Assembly (NCBI GenBank): GCA_044370375.1
Contig: JBILVQ010000014.1
Coordinates: 1-25,525, forward strand
Length of the DNA stretch: 25,525 bases
Direction: 5' to 3'
From: JBILVQ01 sp044370375
GTDB taxonomy: Bacteria; Bacteroidota; Bacteroidia; UBA4408
Made by a program: the position numbers and the translations under genes. The notes under the pieces are model-generated. The model saw only the letters and a list, made by a program, of their open reading frames with translations, was not told the DNA's origin and did not search any database. Numbering within the stretch: position 1 is the stretch's first letter; each line of letters opens with the position of its first letter. Of the stretch, positions 16,789 through 25,503 are shown in pieces.

Positions 16789-18174
16789 TTAATGGTGTGA
16801 ATGGTCTTTGTGGTTTTTCTTTGCCTGACTGCTGCTTGTTTTCACAATAGTCTTTAGTTCACTCATGGCAATTACAGGGAAAAACTTACAGAAGAGTAAA
16901 AACAGGGTAAAGAACAAACCGATAGAACCAATAAAAATTCCAACCTCAACCCAACTAGGGTGATACGTTGACCATTCAGAAGGAACATAAGCACGGTGAA
17001 GAGAGGTAACAATGATTACAAACCTTTCGAACCACATTCCAATGTTTACTACAATGGACATAATAAAAGTAAAGGTAATGTTGGTTCTTAACTTCTTTGA
17101 CCAAAAAAGCTGAGGGGAAATTACGTTACAGCTCATCATGCTCCAATAGGCCCACCAATAATAACCGGTTGCTCTGTTGATGAAAGCATAAGATTCGTAT
17201 TCAACTCCTGAGTACCAGGCGATAAAGAACTCAGTAATATAAGCCACACCCACAATCGACCCTGTAATAAGGATGATTTTGTTCATCATATCGATGTGGT
17301 AAATGGTGATATAATTCTCAAGCTTCAATACATTGCGCGCAATGATCAGGAGGGTTTGAACCATGGCAAAACCAGAGAAGATTGCACCTGCAACGAAATA
17401 GGGAGGAAAAATGGTAGCGTGCCAACCGGGAATGATTGAGGTGGCAAAGTCCATGGATACAATGGTATGCACAGAAAGTACCAAAGGGGTTGATAATCCG
17501 GCAAGAACCAAAGAAACCTCCTCAAAACGTTGCCAATTTTTTGCTGAACCTACCCAGCCAAAACTAAGAAGACCATACCAAAATTTTCTGGTTTTGGTTT
17601 TAGCCCTATCGCGAATAACGGCAAAATCAGGAATTAAACCGGTATACCAAAATACCAAAGAAACAGAGAAATAAGTGGATACGGCAAAAGTATCCCAAAC
17701 CAGGGGCGAATTAAAGTTCACCCAAAGCGACCCGAATTGATTGGGAAGTGGTAATAACCAGTAGGGCAGCCAAGGACGACCAATATGCGACAACAAAAAG
17801 GTAGCTGCGCAAATTACCGCAAAAATTGTCATGGCTTCTGCGGCACGGTTAATGGATAGACGCCATTTTTGGCGGAATAACAACAAGATGGCAGAAATCA
17901 AAGTTCCGGCATGGCCGATCCCTACCCACCATACGAAGTTGGTGATGTCCCAACCCCAGTCTACAACGTTGTTCAATCCCCAAACCCCGATACCTTTTCC
18001 TACGGTAATACTGATACAGACTACCCACCACAGGAAAACTGCGGCAGAGGCGATGAAGGCTATCCACCAACTTCTGGTTGGTTTACCTTCAATGGGGCGA
18101 CAAATGTCTTCGGTAATTTGGTGGGCTGTTCTGTCACCCAAAATCAGGGGTGGCCTTATGGAAGCTTCGTGCAT
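16789..18174 (-). CDS. actC: Alternative complex III subunit ActC (NrfD/PsrC family quinol-binding subunit)
   Basis: This 461-residue polytopic membrane protein belongs to the polysulfide reductase NrfD family, with around ten hydrophobic segments. Conserved stretches such as WDITNFVWWVGIGHAGTLISA and GWHATIFPPYFVAGAI support ActC specifically. In ACIII, ActC lies under the ActB iron-sulfur subunit and provides the quinol site. The C-terminus is His/Lys-rich (HKDHSHH). The gene is 39 bases after actB and 17 before actD. I see no truncation. Confidence 0.95.
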   Translation of the reverse strand: MHEASIRPPLILGDRTAHQITEDICRPIEGKPTRSWWIAFIASAAVFLWWVVCISITVGKGIGVWGLNNVVDWGWDITNFVWWVGIGHAGTLISAILLLFRQKWRLSINRAAEAMTIFAVICAATFLLSHIGRPWLPYWLLPLPNQFGSLWVNFNSPLVWDTFAVSTYFSVSLVFWYTGLIPDFAVIRDRAKTKTRKFWYGLLSFGWVGSAKNWQRFEEVSLVLAGLSTPLVLSVHTIVSMDFATSIIPGWHATIFPPYFVAGAIFSGFAMVQTLLIIARNVLKLENYITIYHIDMMNKIILITGSIVGVAYITEFFIAWYSGVEYESYAFINRATGYYWWAYWSMMSCNVISPQLFWSKKLRTNITFTFIMSIVVNIGMWFERFVIIVTSLHRAYVPSEWSTYHPSWVEVGIFIGSIGLFFTLFLLFCKFFPVIAMSELKTIVKTSSSQAKKNHKDHSHH

Positions 18175-18213
18175 AATGAACGATTAATTTAGTTCGGCTT
18201 TTGTTGTTTTATT

Positions 18214-21200
18214 TCAGGCTTCGGTTTTTTCGTCAGTGTTACGAACTTTTACCATGTAGTAAACAGAGGGTTGAATGGCTAATTCCTCAAGAACATGGTA
18301 AGATCTTTCGTCTTTTACGGCTACTGCAACTCTAGAAGAAGCATCATTTACATTTCCAAAAGTAATAGCCTGTGTTGGACAAGACTGAGAGCAAGCAGTT
18401 TCAATTTCACCATCTTTGATGGAACGACCATCTTTTTTGGCGTTTAGTTTTCCTTCTTGAATTCTTTGAATACAAAGTGAACACTTTTCCATTACCCCTC
18501 TTGAACGAACGGTAACATCCGGATTGAGTACCATTTTACCCAAATCATTGTTCATATGGTAATCGAATTCATTGTTATCAAAATACTTGAACCAGTTAAA
18601 TCTTCTTACTTTGTAAGGGCAGTTATTGGCGCAATATTTCGTACCCACACAACGGTTATAAGTCATTTGGTTTAGACCTTCATTGCTATGGGTGGTTGCA
18701 ATAACCGGACAAACGGTTTCGCAAGGGGCGTGATTACAGTGCTGACACATTACCGGTTGGAAAATTACCTTCGGATTTTCTGAAGGAATTTCCATCATTT
18801 GGTACATATCAATTTTTCCTGTGCCTTCTGCTATATTGGTTTTTGTTGTTTCGCTGCTATAGTAGCGGTCGATACGAATCCAGTGCATGTCACGAGACAT
18901 ATTCACTTGTTCTTTACCCACCACAGATACATTGTTTTCTGCCTGACAACTGATAAGGCAGTTACCGCAACCAATACAAGAGTTTAGGTCAATGGCCATA
19001 TTCCAGAACAATCCTGGTTTTTCAAAACCTGGATGCTGGTTGGTGGCCCACAAATCAACCTTTTCGGGGGCTACATTTTTATGCTCATGACCATTAGAAA
19101 CAGAGATGGTTACCTTGGTATTACCTGCAGTTGGATTCTTTTTGTAAGCAGCCAGATTGGTTTCCTTCACAATATCCCTACCCATCATGGTATGATGTGT
19201 TTGGGTACTTGCCAATTGATATTTCTGGTCGGTTTCTTTGATACTAACTTTTGCGGAAGTAAAGTCGATAAAATTATCCTTTACACCCAGCATGGAAAAG
19301 GCATTTGAGCCAATATTATCGGCAGTTTTACCTGCTGCTGTTCTTCCGAATCCAAGAGCAAGGCCAATGGTTCCATCCGGTTGTCCGGGCTGAGGGAAAA
19401 CGGGAGCCATAACGGTAACCCCATTTACGGTTAATTCAACCACATTAAAGGGTTCTTCCTTCTCGTGGATGATGTTATAACCCTTGTCGGCCATTTGCTT
19501 TGGCGACATGGTGATATAATTATCCCAAACAACTTTGGAGATAGGATCTGGCATTTCCATCAACCATGGGTTATTGGCCTGAGCACCATTGCCCATGGAA
19601 ATCATTTCATAAAAACTGATTTCCCACTCACCACTGGCTGCATTTGCAGCTATCTGAGCTGCAGCCTTATTCAAATCACCAGCAGGAGTTATGGCTTCAG
19701 GAGCATTGGAAGCCACTGAAAAATTACCATCGTGAAGCGTTTTGGTCCAAAAAGATTCGAATGAACTTTCGGCAGACTGCGCAGAGAACATTTGTTTCTG
19801 CCAGTTATCCTTTAGATAATCAAAATAAGAAATACCATTCCCTGACCATTTTAAAATTGACTCACCAAACTGGCGGGTATCAAAAAGGGGTCGGATTACC
19901 GGTTGTTGAATAGAGTATGTTCCAGCCTGAGGAGAACTGTCACCCCAAGATTCAAGGTAATGATGGGCAGGGCAAACATATTGGCACAACTGAGCAGTTT
20001 CATCCTTTCTGTCGGTGACAGCAACGGACAGAGAAGCCTTTTTTACAGCAGCATTAAAACCGAGTGAAGAAGGTAAAGAATAAGCAGGATTACAATTATG
20101 AATCAATAGGGCTCCTACTTTTCCGTCCTTCAAATCCTTCACGAGGTTAAGCACATCGGCATCGGATCCCTGACGCAAATTCAAGGGATTTGATGAATCA
20201 ATGGTAGCACCGTAATTACCCAACAAATGATTGATAGCAATTACAATTTCCTGAACAGCAGGATCATTTGAACCACAAACTACGAGAGATTTACCTTTCG
20301 CATTGAGCAAATCATCGGCCGCCTTGGCGATTGTTTTATCAAATGAAGTAGCTTTGGATGCAATAGCTGATGCACCTGTTTTTTGTGCAATCGCATTGTA
20401 TAGATTCAGCACAGCAGTTCCTGTTTGACTGGGTTTAATACCCACTCTATAATCTGCGTTACTACCAGAAAGAGACAAAATACTTTCAAACTGGTAATGT
20501 CTTGACATGGTTTGCTTGGCCTTGCTTACTTTACGGTTAACACCATATTGTTTCGCAAATTGGATGGGAGAAATCCAGTTACCGAGAAAATCTGCACCAA
20601 AACTCACAATCACATCCGCTTTTGAAAAATCAAAGGCAGGTAAAATTGCCTTTCCTAAAGCGTTTTGATGGGCTGCACGAATTGCTGAGGCAGAAACTGC
20701 ATCGTAAGTAACAATCTTAGTACCGGGGAACTTGGCTGCAAAGTCTGCTAATGTTTTGTTTAAGGTTGGACTGGTGATTGTACCTGTTAAAATGGTAATG
20801 TTTCCACCTGATTTGGCTACACCATCCAACTTAGCCATTATATCCGCATCTACTTCTTTCCAAGAAGAGGGATTTCCATTTTTTAATGGTCCGGCTAATC
20901 TGGCATTATCATACAAAGAAAGCACACTGGCTTGTACCCTTGCGTTGGTAGCTCCTGAAGAAAAAGAGGAGAACTTATTTCCTTCAATTTTTATAGGACG
21001 TCCCTCGCGGGTTTTAACCAAAATGCTACAATAATCGTGTCCGTCATCAAAACTGCTGGCATACCAATTCGCGATGCCTAGGGTAACCTCTTCGGGTTTC
21101 ACCAAATAAGGAACTGCGCGGTTGACAGGCGTTTCGCAGGCAGCAAGGGTTGCAGCGGTTACGGAAAAACCTAAAAATTTCAGGAAATCCCTTCTTGGAG

Positions 21201-21342
21201 TTCCCTTGGTATCCTGTGAACGCTTTTCGAGGAAGGCATCCATTGGGATTTCCTCTTGAAACTCGCTCTGGCTTTTCCTGATAAATTCCGGTGTATTATT
21301 CAGGTCATCTAAACTTTTCCAGTATCTCCGGTTGTTGGCCAT
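18214..21342 (-). CDS. actB: Alternative complex III subunit ActB (molybdopterin-oxidoreductase-like plus iron-sulfur domains)
   Basis: This 1042-residue fusion has a large molybdopterin-oxidoreductase-like N-terminal part (about 75-760) and a ferredoxin-type C-terminal part (about 780-1000). A twin-arginine signal (RRDFLKF, Arg50-Arg51) is followed by a hydrophobic segment ending LAAC with Cys69, so it looks like a Tat-exported lipoprotein. Four cysteine clusters are visible, beginning CIGCGNCLISC (Cys789, 792, 795, 799), then CQHCNHAPCETVC, CVGTKYCANNC, and the last group CSLC...CSQSC (Cys984, 988). These fit three [4Fe-4S] and one [3Fe-4S] cluster as known for ActB. The N-terminal four-Cys motif of true molybdoenzymes is absent, consistent with ACIII lacking molybdenum. 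The clusters accept electrons from quinol at ActC. Confidence 0.95.
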   Translation of the reverse strand: MANNRRYWKSLDDLNNTPEFIRKSQSEFQEEIPMDAFLEKRSQDTKGTPRRDFLKFLGFSVTAATLAACETPVNRAVPYLVKPEEVTLGIANWYASSFDDGHDYCSILVKTREGRPIKIEGNKFSSFSSGATNARVQASVLSLYDNARLAGPLKNGNPSSWKEVDADIMAKLDGVAKSGGNITILTGTITSPTLNKTLADFAAKFPGTKIVTYDAVSASAIRAAHQNALGKAILPAFDFSKADVIVSFGADFLGNWISPIQFAKQYGVNRKVSKAKQTMSRHYQFESILSLSGSNADYRVGIKPSQTGTAVLNLYNAIAQKTGASAIASKATSFDKTIAKAADDLLNAKGKSLVVCGSNDPAVQEIVIAINHLLGNYGATIDSSNPLNLRQGSDADVLNLVKDLKDGKVGALLIHNCNPAYSLPSSLGFNAAVKKASLSVAVTDRKDETAQLCQYVCPAHHYLESWGDSSPQAGTYSIQQPVIRPLFDTRQFGESILKWSGNGISYFDYLKDNWQKQMFSAQSAESSFESFWTKTLHDGNFSVASNAPEAITPAGDLNKAAAQIAANAASGEWEISFYEMISMGNGAQANNPWLMEMPDPISKVVWDNYITMSPKQMADKGYNIIHEKEEPFNVVELTVNGVTVMAPVFPQPGQPDGTIGLALGFGRTAAGKTADNIGSNAFSMLGVKDNFIDFTSAKVSIKETDQKYQLASTQTHHTMMGRDIVKETNLAAYKKNPTAGNTKVTISVSNGHEHKNVAPEKVDLWATNQHPGFEKPGLFWNMAIDLNSCIGCGNCLISCQAENNVSVVGKEQVNMSRDMHWIRIDRYYSSETTKTNIAEGTGKIDMYQMMEIPSENPKVIFQPVMCQHCNHAPCETVCPVIATTHSNEGLNQMTYNRCVGTKYCANNCPYKVRRFNWFKYFDNNEFDYHMNNDLGKMVLNPDVTVRSRGVMEKCSLCIQRIQEGKLNAKKDGRSIKDGEIETACSQSCPTQAITFGNVNDASSRVAVAVKDERSYHVLEELAIQPSVYYMVKVRNTDEKTEA

Positions 21343-21384
21343 TTTTTTCTCGTTATTGTGAAACTTAGCAGTTTGACGTTATTG

Positions 21385-22623
21385 TTAGTAGTGGCATTTT
21401 CCACATTCAATTCCACCCATTTTATCCACTGTAATGGGTTGTCCTTTATATTTAGCAGCAAGTTTGGCATGTAATTCATTATAATATGCATTACCTTCCA
21501 TCTTAACTTCTGTTTTTCTGTGGCAATCGATACACCATCCCATGGTAAGAGAAGAGTGTTGTCTTACAGTATCCATTTGTTCAATAGGACCATGACAAGT
21601 TGCACATTCCTGCTTACCAACGGTAACGTGCTGGGCATGATTAAAGTAAACATGATCCGGTAGTGTATGTACTTTCACCCATTTAATAGGTTTGGTATTT
21701 TTTCCGTAAGTCTGTGTAGCCGGATCAAAATCTAATGCTGCATAAATTTTGGCGATTTCAGTTTTGCCGGTAACTGCACCTTCCTGAATGTACTTGTGGC
21801 AATTCATACAAACATTGGCAGAAGGGATATTTGAAATTTTACTTTTTTCAACGCCACTGTGACAGTAAACACAGTTAATTCCGTTTTGACCCGCATGGAT
21901 TTTATGAGAGAAGAAGATGGGTTGTTCAGGCTGATACCCTTCATAAACCCCGATGCCCATCATACCATTCCAGGCAGCACGTGAACCCATTGCTACCATC
22001 ACCAAAAGCACCAAGGCAACAATTTTTTTATTGGTTCTCATCCAATAAACTGCAGATTCCATAGGAGGTAAAGCAATTGGCTCAGGCTTACCTTCTCTTT
22101 CTCGGAGCATTTTATCGAGCGATTTACTTACGCTGTTAAGAACATAAATAAGGGCAACAAACAAAATAATGATTACAAACAAAATCCAGTTCACCGTGGA
22201 AGAATCGTCAACGGGCTTTCCAGTGGCAACGGGCTGTTGATCTTTGGTACCACCTTTAGGGGCAGGAGGGTTTGCGATATAGGCCAAAATAGACTTGATC
22301 TCATCATCAGACAGGGCCTGAGAAGGCATTGGAGACTTGTTGTACTGTTCAAAAATCTTCACCGCGTAGGCGTCTCCTGACTTAATCAGGGCTGAAGAAT
22401 TTTTAATCCATTTAATAAGCCATTCTTCTGAAGGCTTTGGAACTCTGTCCTGCACCCCGGCCAAACCAGGACCAACCACCTTGTTGGTTCCGGCGCTGTG
22501 GCATTGGGCGCAATTCATTTTGAATAACTTTTCACCAGCTTCTTCAGGGCTTTGGGCGTTGGCCAAAACCGGCAATAGCAATAATGAAAAGACAAATAGC
22601 AGAGAACGCATTGTTTGTGCCAT
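21385..22623 (-). CDS. actA: Alternative complex III subunit ActA, hexaheme cytochrome c with an N-terminal mono-heme domain
   Basis: I place the start at the ATG ending at 22623, giving 412 residues. It has an AGGAA upstream and a normal signal peptide (ending LANAQ near residue 24). The frame is open to an ATG at 22668, which would add 15 polar residues; the ATG at 22611 is also possible. Six CxxCH sites are present: His42, then His255, 276, 344, 368 and 411. The first belongs to a class I cytochrome c domain (25-118, likely Met99 ligand). Two membrane helices follow (about 144-164 and 200-213). The remaining five hemes form the usual ActA pentaheme domain, the last motif being at the extreme C-terminus (CGKCHY). 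With two helices both heme domains would be periplasmic. It is first in the act operon. Confidence 0.93.
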   Translation of the reverse strand: MAQTMRSLLFVFSLLLLPVLANAQSPEEAGEKLFKMNCAQCHSAGTNKVVGPGLAGVQDRVPKPSEEWLIKWIKNSSALIKSGDAYAVKIFEQYNKSPMPSQALSDDEIKSILAYIANPPAPKGGTKDQQPVATGKPVDDSSTVNWILFVIIILFVALIYVLNSVSKSLDKMLREREGKPEPIALPPMESAVYWMRTNKKIVALVLLVMVAMGSRAAWNGMMGIGVYEGYQPEQPIFFSHKIHAGQNGINCVYCHSGVEKSKISNIPSANVCMNCHKYIQEGAVTGKTEIAKIYAALDFDPATQTYGKNTKPIKWVKVHTLPDHVYFNHAQHVTVGKQECATCHGPIEQMDTVRQHSSLTMGWCIDCHRKTEVKMEGNAYYNELHAKLAAKYKGQPITVDKMGGIECGKCHY

Positions 22624-22698
22624 TGGCAGGGTTCCTATTGAAGATAGGGAACGGATTTTGTTCGGCATAGAATTAGACTAGTCTGTATTTTCCCGCGG

Positions 22699-22706
22699 CA
22701 AATTTA
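22699..22706 (-). promoter_or_regulatory. Candidate -7 promoter element for the act-cox operon
   Basis: The minus strand reads TAAATTTG, matching TAnnTTTG. It predicts transcription starting near 22692, about 70 bases before the preferred actA start and about 24 before the longest possible one. No matching -33 TTG stands at the usual distance. Confidence 0.45.
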
Positions 22707-22855
22707 GAAGAATGCAATCAACCTGTCCATTTTATTATTAGATTTTTTAACACAATAATTTAATTTAAATTTATTCTAAATAACAATTATAAATAACTGA
22801 ATATTAATTTATTATAAAATAAAACAAGAAAAAATAATTAACATTTATCAATTTC
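22707..22855. other. AT-rich divergent intergenic stretch between actA and the TPP riboswitch
   Basis: This non-coding region is almost wholly A and T between about 22731 and 22850. It separates the act-cox promoter from the riboswitch promoter. I see no gene, no clear operator palindrome and no repeat array in it. It could hold upstream promoter elements for both directions. Confidence 0.6.
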
Positions 22856-22856
22856 T

Positions 22857-22888
22857 TTGGTTGAAAACCAAGCTCTACCCTACCTTTG
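22857..22888 (+). promoter_or_regulatory. Promoter of the TPP-riboswitch/TonB receptor transcript
   Basis: TACCTTTG at 22881-22888 is an exact match to the Bacteroidota -7 element. TTG occurs at 22857-22859 (21-base spacer) and at 22861-22863 (17-base spacer), either of which can serve as the -33 box. The predicted transcript start, near 22894, falls just before the riboswitch aptamer. Confidence 0.65.
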
Positions 22889-22896
22889 CGGTTTCA

Positions 22897-22976
22897 AACG
22901 GGGTGCTTCCTGATTTAAAGGAGGCTGAGATTATACCCATAAAACCTGATCCGGGTAATGCCGGCGGAGGGAATAT
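22897..22976 (+). ncRNA. TPP riboswitch (THI element) aptamer
   Basis: The conserved TPP aptamer blocks appear in order: GGGGTGC (22900-22906), CTGAGA (22925-22930), ACCC (22935-22938), ACCTGAT (22944-22950), and GGGTAATGCC...GGCG with AGGGA at 22968-22972. Stems can be drawn. P2 pairs GGGT (22901-22904) with ACCC, P3 pairs CTTCCT (22906-22911) with AGGAGG (22919-22924), and P5 pairs CCGG (22951-22954) with CCGG (22961-22964). The element binds thiamine pyrophosphate and normally represses the downstream gene, here the TonB-dependent receptor at 23030. Confidence 0.95.
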
Positions 22977-22996
22977 GTATAAGCTACAATCTAATT

Positions 22997-23029
22997 AAAA
23001 TTAGTTGGGGCACCCGGTAAAATTTTTTT
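22997..23029 (+). promoter_or_regulatory. Candidate expression platform (terminator hairpin) of the TPP riboswitch
   Basis: GTTGGG (23004-23009) and CCCGGT (23013-23018) can form a small hairpin with G-T pairs. It is flanked by AAAATT (22997-23002) and AATTTT (23021-23026), and a T-run (23023-23029) ends at the ATG. The segment GGGGCACCC (23007-23015) can instead pair with GGGTGCTTC in the aptamer (22901-22909). This gives a plausible terminator/antiterminator pair. No strong Shine-Dalgarno is visible. Confidence 0.45.
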
Positions 23030-25489
23030 ATGAAACAATTACCTCGGGTTGCCTTTTGGGCCTTTTTTCTTTTTGCCTTCACTTCCAAAATGGCTTTCTC
23101 TCAGCAGAAGGCAAATCTACAATTGATCAACAAAAATACCAGGGAACCTATTCCGGGTTGTGTGGTGCAACTTTCAGATGGCACTACATTCATTAGCCAA
23201 GAAAATGGATTGGTGAAAATTGAGACCAATGGAAACCTAAAAATTCGGGCAGAAATAAAAATGTTAGGTTTTTTTCCATTTACGGGAGTAATCGCCTTGA
23301 ATCCTGATGAAACAAAAATAATTGAACTTGTAGAAAAAACGGTTTTAGGAACGGAAGTAATTATATTGGGAACTTTACCGGTAAAGGATCAGCCAACCAC
23401 TTATGCGGTTATTGATTCAAAAGAAATCAACCGACAAAATCTGGGGCAAGACCTCCCCTACCTGCTACAAACGGCCACATCAGTGGTAAGCACTTCGGAT
23501 GCAGGAACCGGAATAGGTTATACAGGATTATCTGTGAGAGGAAGCGATGCAACGCGGGTTAACATAACCATGAACGGGATTCCGATCAATGATTCTGAGT
23601 CGCATGGTGTTTTTTGGGTGAACATGCCTGATTTGGCAAGTTCTGTGGATCAAATTCAAATTCAAAGAGGAGTTGGTTCCTCTACCAATGGTTCTGCTGC
23701 ATTTGGAGCAAGCATCAATTTACAAACCAACAACCTTAAAAATGAAGCCTATGGATTGGTGAACGTTGGCGCAGGTTCTTTCAATACCCAAAAGGCGAAC
23801 ATTTCTGCCGGTACAGGACTCTTAAATAACGGTTTTACCTTTGACGTCAGGTTGTCGAAAATTAAATCAGATGGATTCATTGATCGTGCAACATCGAACT
23901 TAGAAAGTGCTTTTTTGAGTTTTGGATATTATTCACCCAAGAGAATCACTAAATTCAACTTTATTGGAGGAAGGGAAACCACCTATCAGGCCTGGAATGG
24001 AGTTCCAGAGGCAAGATTAAGGGGAAATTCAGATGATTTGTTAAACTATATACAAAGGAATGGATTAGGTTCAAAAGATTCACTTCACCTTTTCTCTTCC
24101 AACGCCAGAACCTATAATCCGTTTACCTATGCAAACCAAACAGATAACTATCAACAAAACCATTATCAGCTCTTTCATAGCGAAAAGGTAGGAAAATCAG
24201 GAATGTTCCATTTGGCATTTCACTTAACGGATGGCTCAGGTTACTACGAGGAGTTAAAAGAAAATGAACTGATTTCTTTATACGGACTTCAGCCTTTGGT
24301 GATTGGGGCAGACACTATTCAAACAATGGATTTGGTAAGACAAAGGTGGCTTGACAACCTGTTTGGAGGAAGTGTTTATTCATACACCCAAACCTTATCA
24401 GAAAAAACAAGTTTGACGACTGGAGGGGGAATAAACCAATATGACGGGGCACATTTTGGAAACGTTATTAAGACAGAATTTTCCGACAATAATTTCGAGA
24501 TTAGTGAGTATTACCGCAATCGAGCCTTAAAAAAAGACTTTCACCATTACCTTAAAATAACCCATTATTTTTCAGCTAAAATAATGCTTTATACAGATGT
24601 GCAGGTAAGATTTATTGACTACCGTTTCGATGGATTTAACACGGATTTTAGTGTAAGTCGACAAAGGGTAAACTATTTGTTTTTTAACCCAAAAATTGGT
24701 GCCACGTATTTTTTAAACGATCATCAAAACCTTTACCTATCGTACGCAAAAAGCGGGCGTGAACCGGTTAGGGACGACTTTATTAATTCAACCAGTCAGA
24801 GCAGGCCGATGCCGGAAGTGCTGCACAATACGGAATCAGGTTGGCGCTTTATTGGAAAGCGGATCAAAGCAGGCATAAACCATTATTTTATGTATTACGA
24901 AAATCAATTGGTATTAACGGGGAAAATCAATGATGTTGGTGCATTTACCCGTACCAATGTTCCAAAAAGTTTTAGAACAGGACTTGAAGGTGAGTGCAGT
25001 TTGGTTTTTAACGACCAGATTTCTGTTTTGGGTAATGTGAGCTATAGTCTCAACAGGGTTATCGACTATCAACAATACTACTTTAATTACGATACGGGCA
25101 CGGAAGAAGTTTATTCATTTTCTAGCGCTCCTATCGCCTTTTCACCAGACCTAATTGCTGCCTTCGAAATAAATTTCAAACCACTAAAGGGCGGGGAATT
25201 GGGCCTGATTGGGAAACATGTGGGAAGGCAATATCTTGACAATACGGGCGATTTGGGTAAATCTGTGAGGGATTACACCCTATTTCACTTAAGGGGGAGC
25301 TATTCCTTTGAGGGCGAAAGACTCAAGGGATTCACCCTAAGGTTATTGGTAAATAATTTATTCAGCAAAGTATATGAAACCCATGGATACACCTTCGGAT
25401 ATTTATCGGGAGGGCGTCAAATCACCGAAAACTTTTATTTCCCTCAGGCAGGGCTTAATTTTCTGGGCTCGGTGCAGTTTAATTTCTAA
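23030..25489 (+). CDS. TonB-dependent outer-membrane receptor, TPP-riboswitch controlled (putative thiamine or precursor importer)
   Basis: This complete 819-residue receptor has a signal peptide (about 1-24, ending AFSQQ). A carboxypeptidase-regulatory-like beta domain common in Bacteroidota receptors covers about 27-100, and the plug domain about 130-235, with LSVRGSDATRVNITMNGIPIND and the VDQIQIQRG segment. The rest is a 22-strand-type barrel ending in the aromatic QFNF. It moves a substrate across the outer membrane using TonB energy. The TPP riboswitch upstream is the only clue to substrate, and supports thiamine, a phosphate ester or a precursor. Thiamine-regulated TonB receptors are known from comparative genomics of Bacteroidota. 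There is no SusD partner beside it, so a glycan role is unlikely. The inner-membrane transporter would be expected downstream, outside the window. Confidence 0.88.
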   Translation: MKQLPRVAFWAFFLFAFTSKMAFSQQKANLQLINKNTREPIPGCVVQLSDGTTFISQENGLVKIETNGNLKIRAEIKMLGFFPFTGVIALNPDETKIIELVEKTVLGTEVIILGTLPVKDQPTTYAVIDSKEINRQNLGQDLPYLLQTATSVVSTSDAGTGIGYTGLSVRGSDATRVNITMNGIPINDSESHGVFWVNMPDLASSVDQIQIQRGVGSSTNGSAAFGASINLQTNNLKNEAYGLVNVGAGSFNTQKANISAGTGLLNNGFTFDVRLSKIKSDGFIDRATSNLESAFLSFGYYSPKRITKFNFIGGRETTYQAWNGVPEARLRGNSDDLLNYIQRNGLGSKDSLHLFSSNARTYNPFTYANQTDNYQQNHYQLFHSEKVGKSGMFHLAFHLTDGSGYYEELKENELISLYGLQPLVIGADTIQTMDLVRQRWLDNLFGGSVYSYTQTLSEKTSLTTGGGINQYDGAHFGNVIKTEFSDNNFEISEYYRNRALKKDFHHYLKITHYFSAKIMLYTDVQVRFIDYRFDGFNTDFSVSRQRVNYLFFNPKIGATYFLNDHQNLYLSYAKSGREPVRDDFINSTSQSRPMPEVLHNTESGWRFIGKRIKAGINHYFMYYENQLVLTGKINDVGAFTRTNVPKSFRTGLEGECSLVFNDQISVLGNVSYSLNRVIDYQQYYFNYDTGTEEVYSFSSAPIAFSPDLIAAFEINFKPLKGGELGLIGKHVGRQYLDNTGDLGKSVRDYTLFHLRGSYSFEGERLKGFTLRLLVNNLFSKVYETHGYTFGYLSGGRQITENFYFPQAGLNFLGSVQFNF

Positions 25490-25503
25490 TTTTTTTTAGG
25501 AAA

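Noticed and set aside
17411..18192. Several overlapping plus-strand open frames opposite actC
   Set aside because: They lie antisense within the conserved coding region of actC, have no family resemblance and no promoter or ribosome site. They are composition shadows.
18214..21342. A formate dehydrogenase or other molybdoenzyme operon (actB-actC resemblance)
   Set aside because: ActB lacks the N-terminal four-cysteine motif and a Ser/Cys molybdenum ligand context, and the gene set actABCDEF plus coxB/coxA is specific to alternative complex III.
22731..22850. AT-rich stretch considered as a replication origin or CRISPR leader
   Set aside because: No DnaA-box cluster, no regular repeat and no associated genes are visible. 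It is an ordinary AT-rich divergent promoter region.
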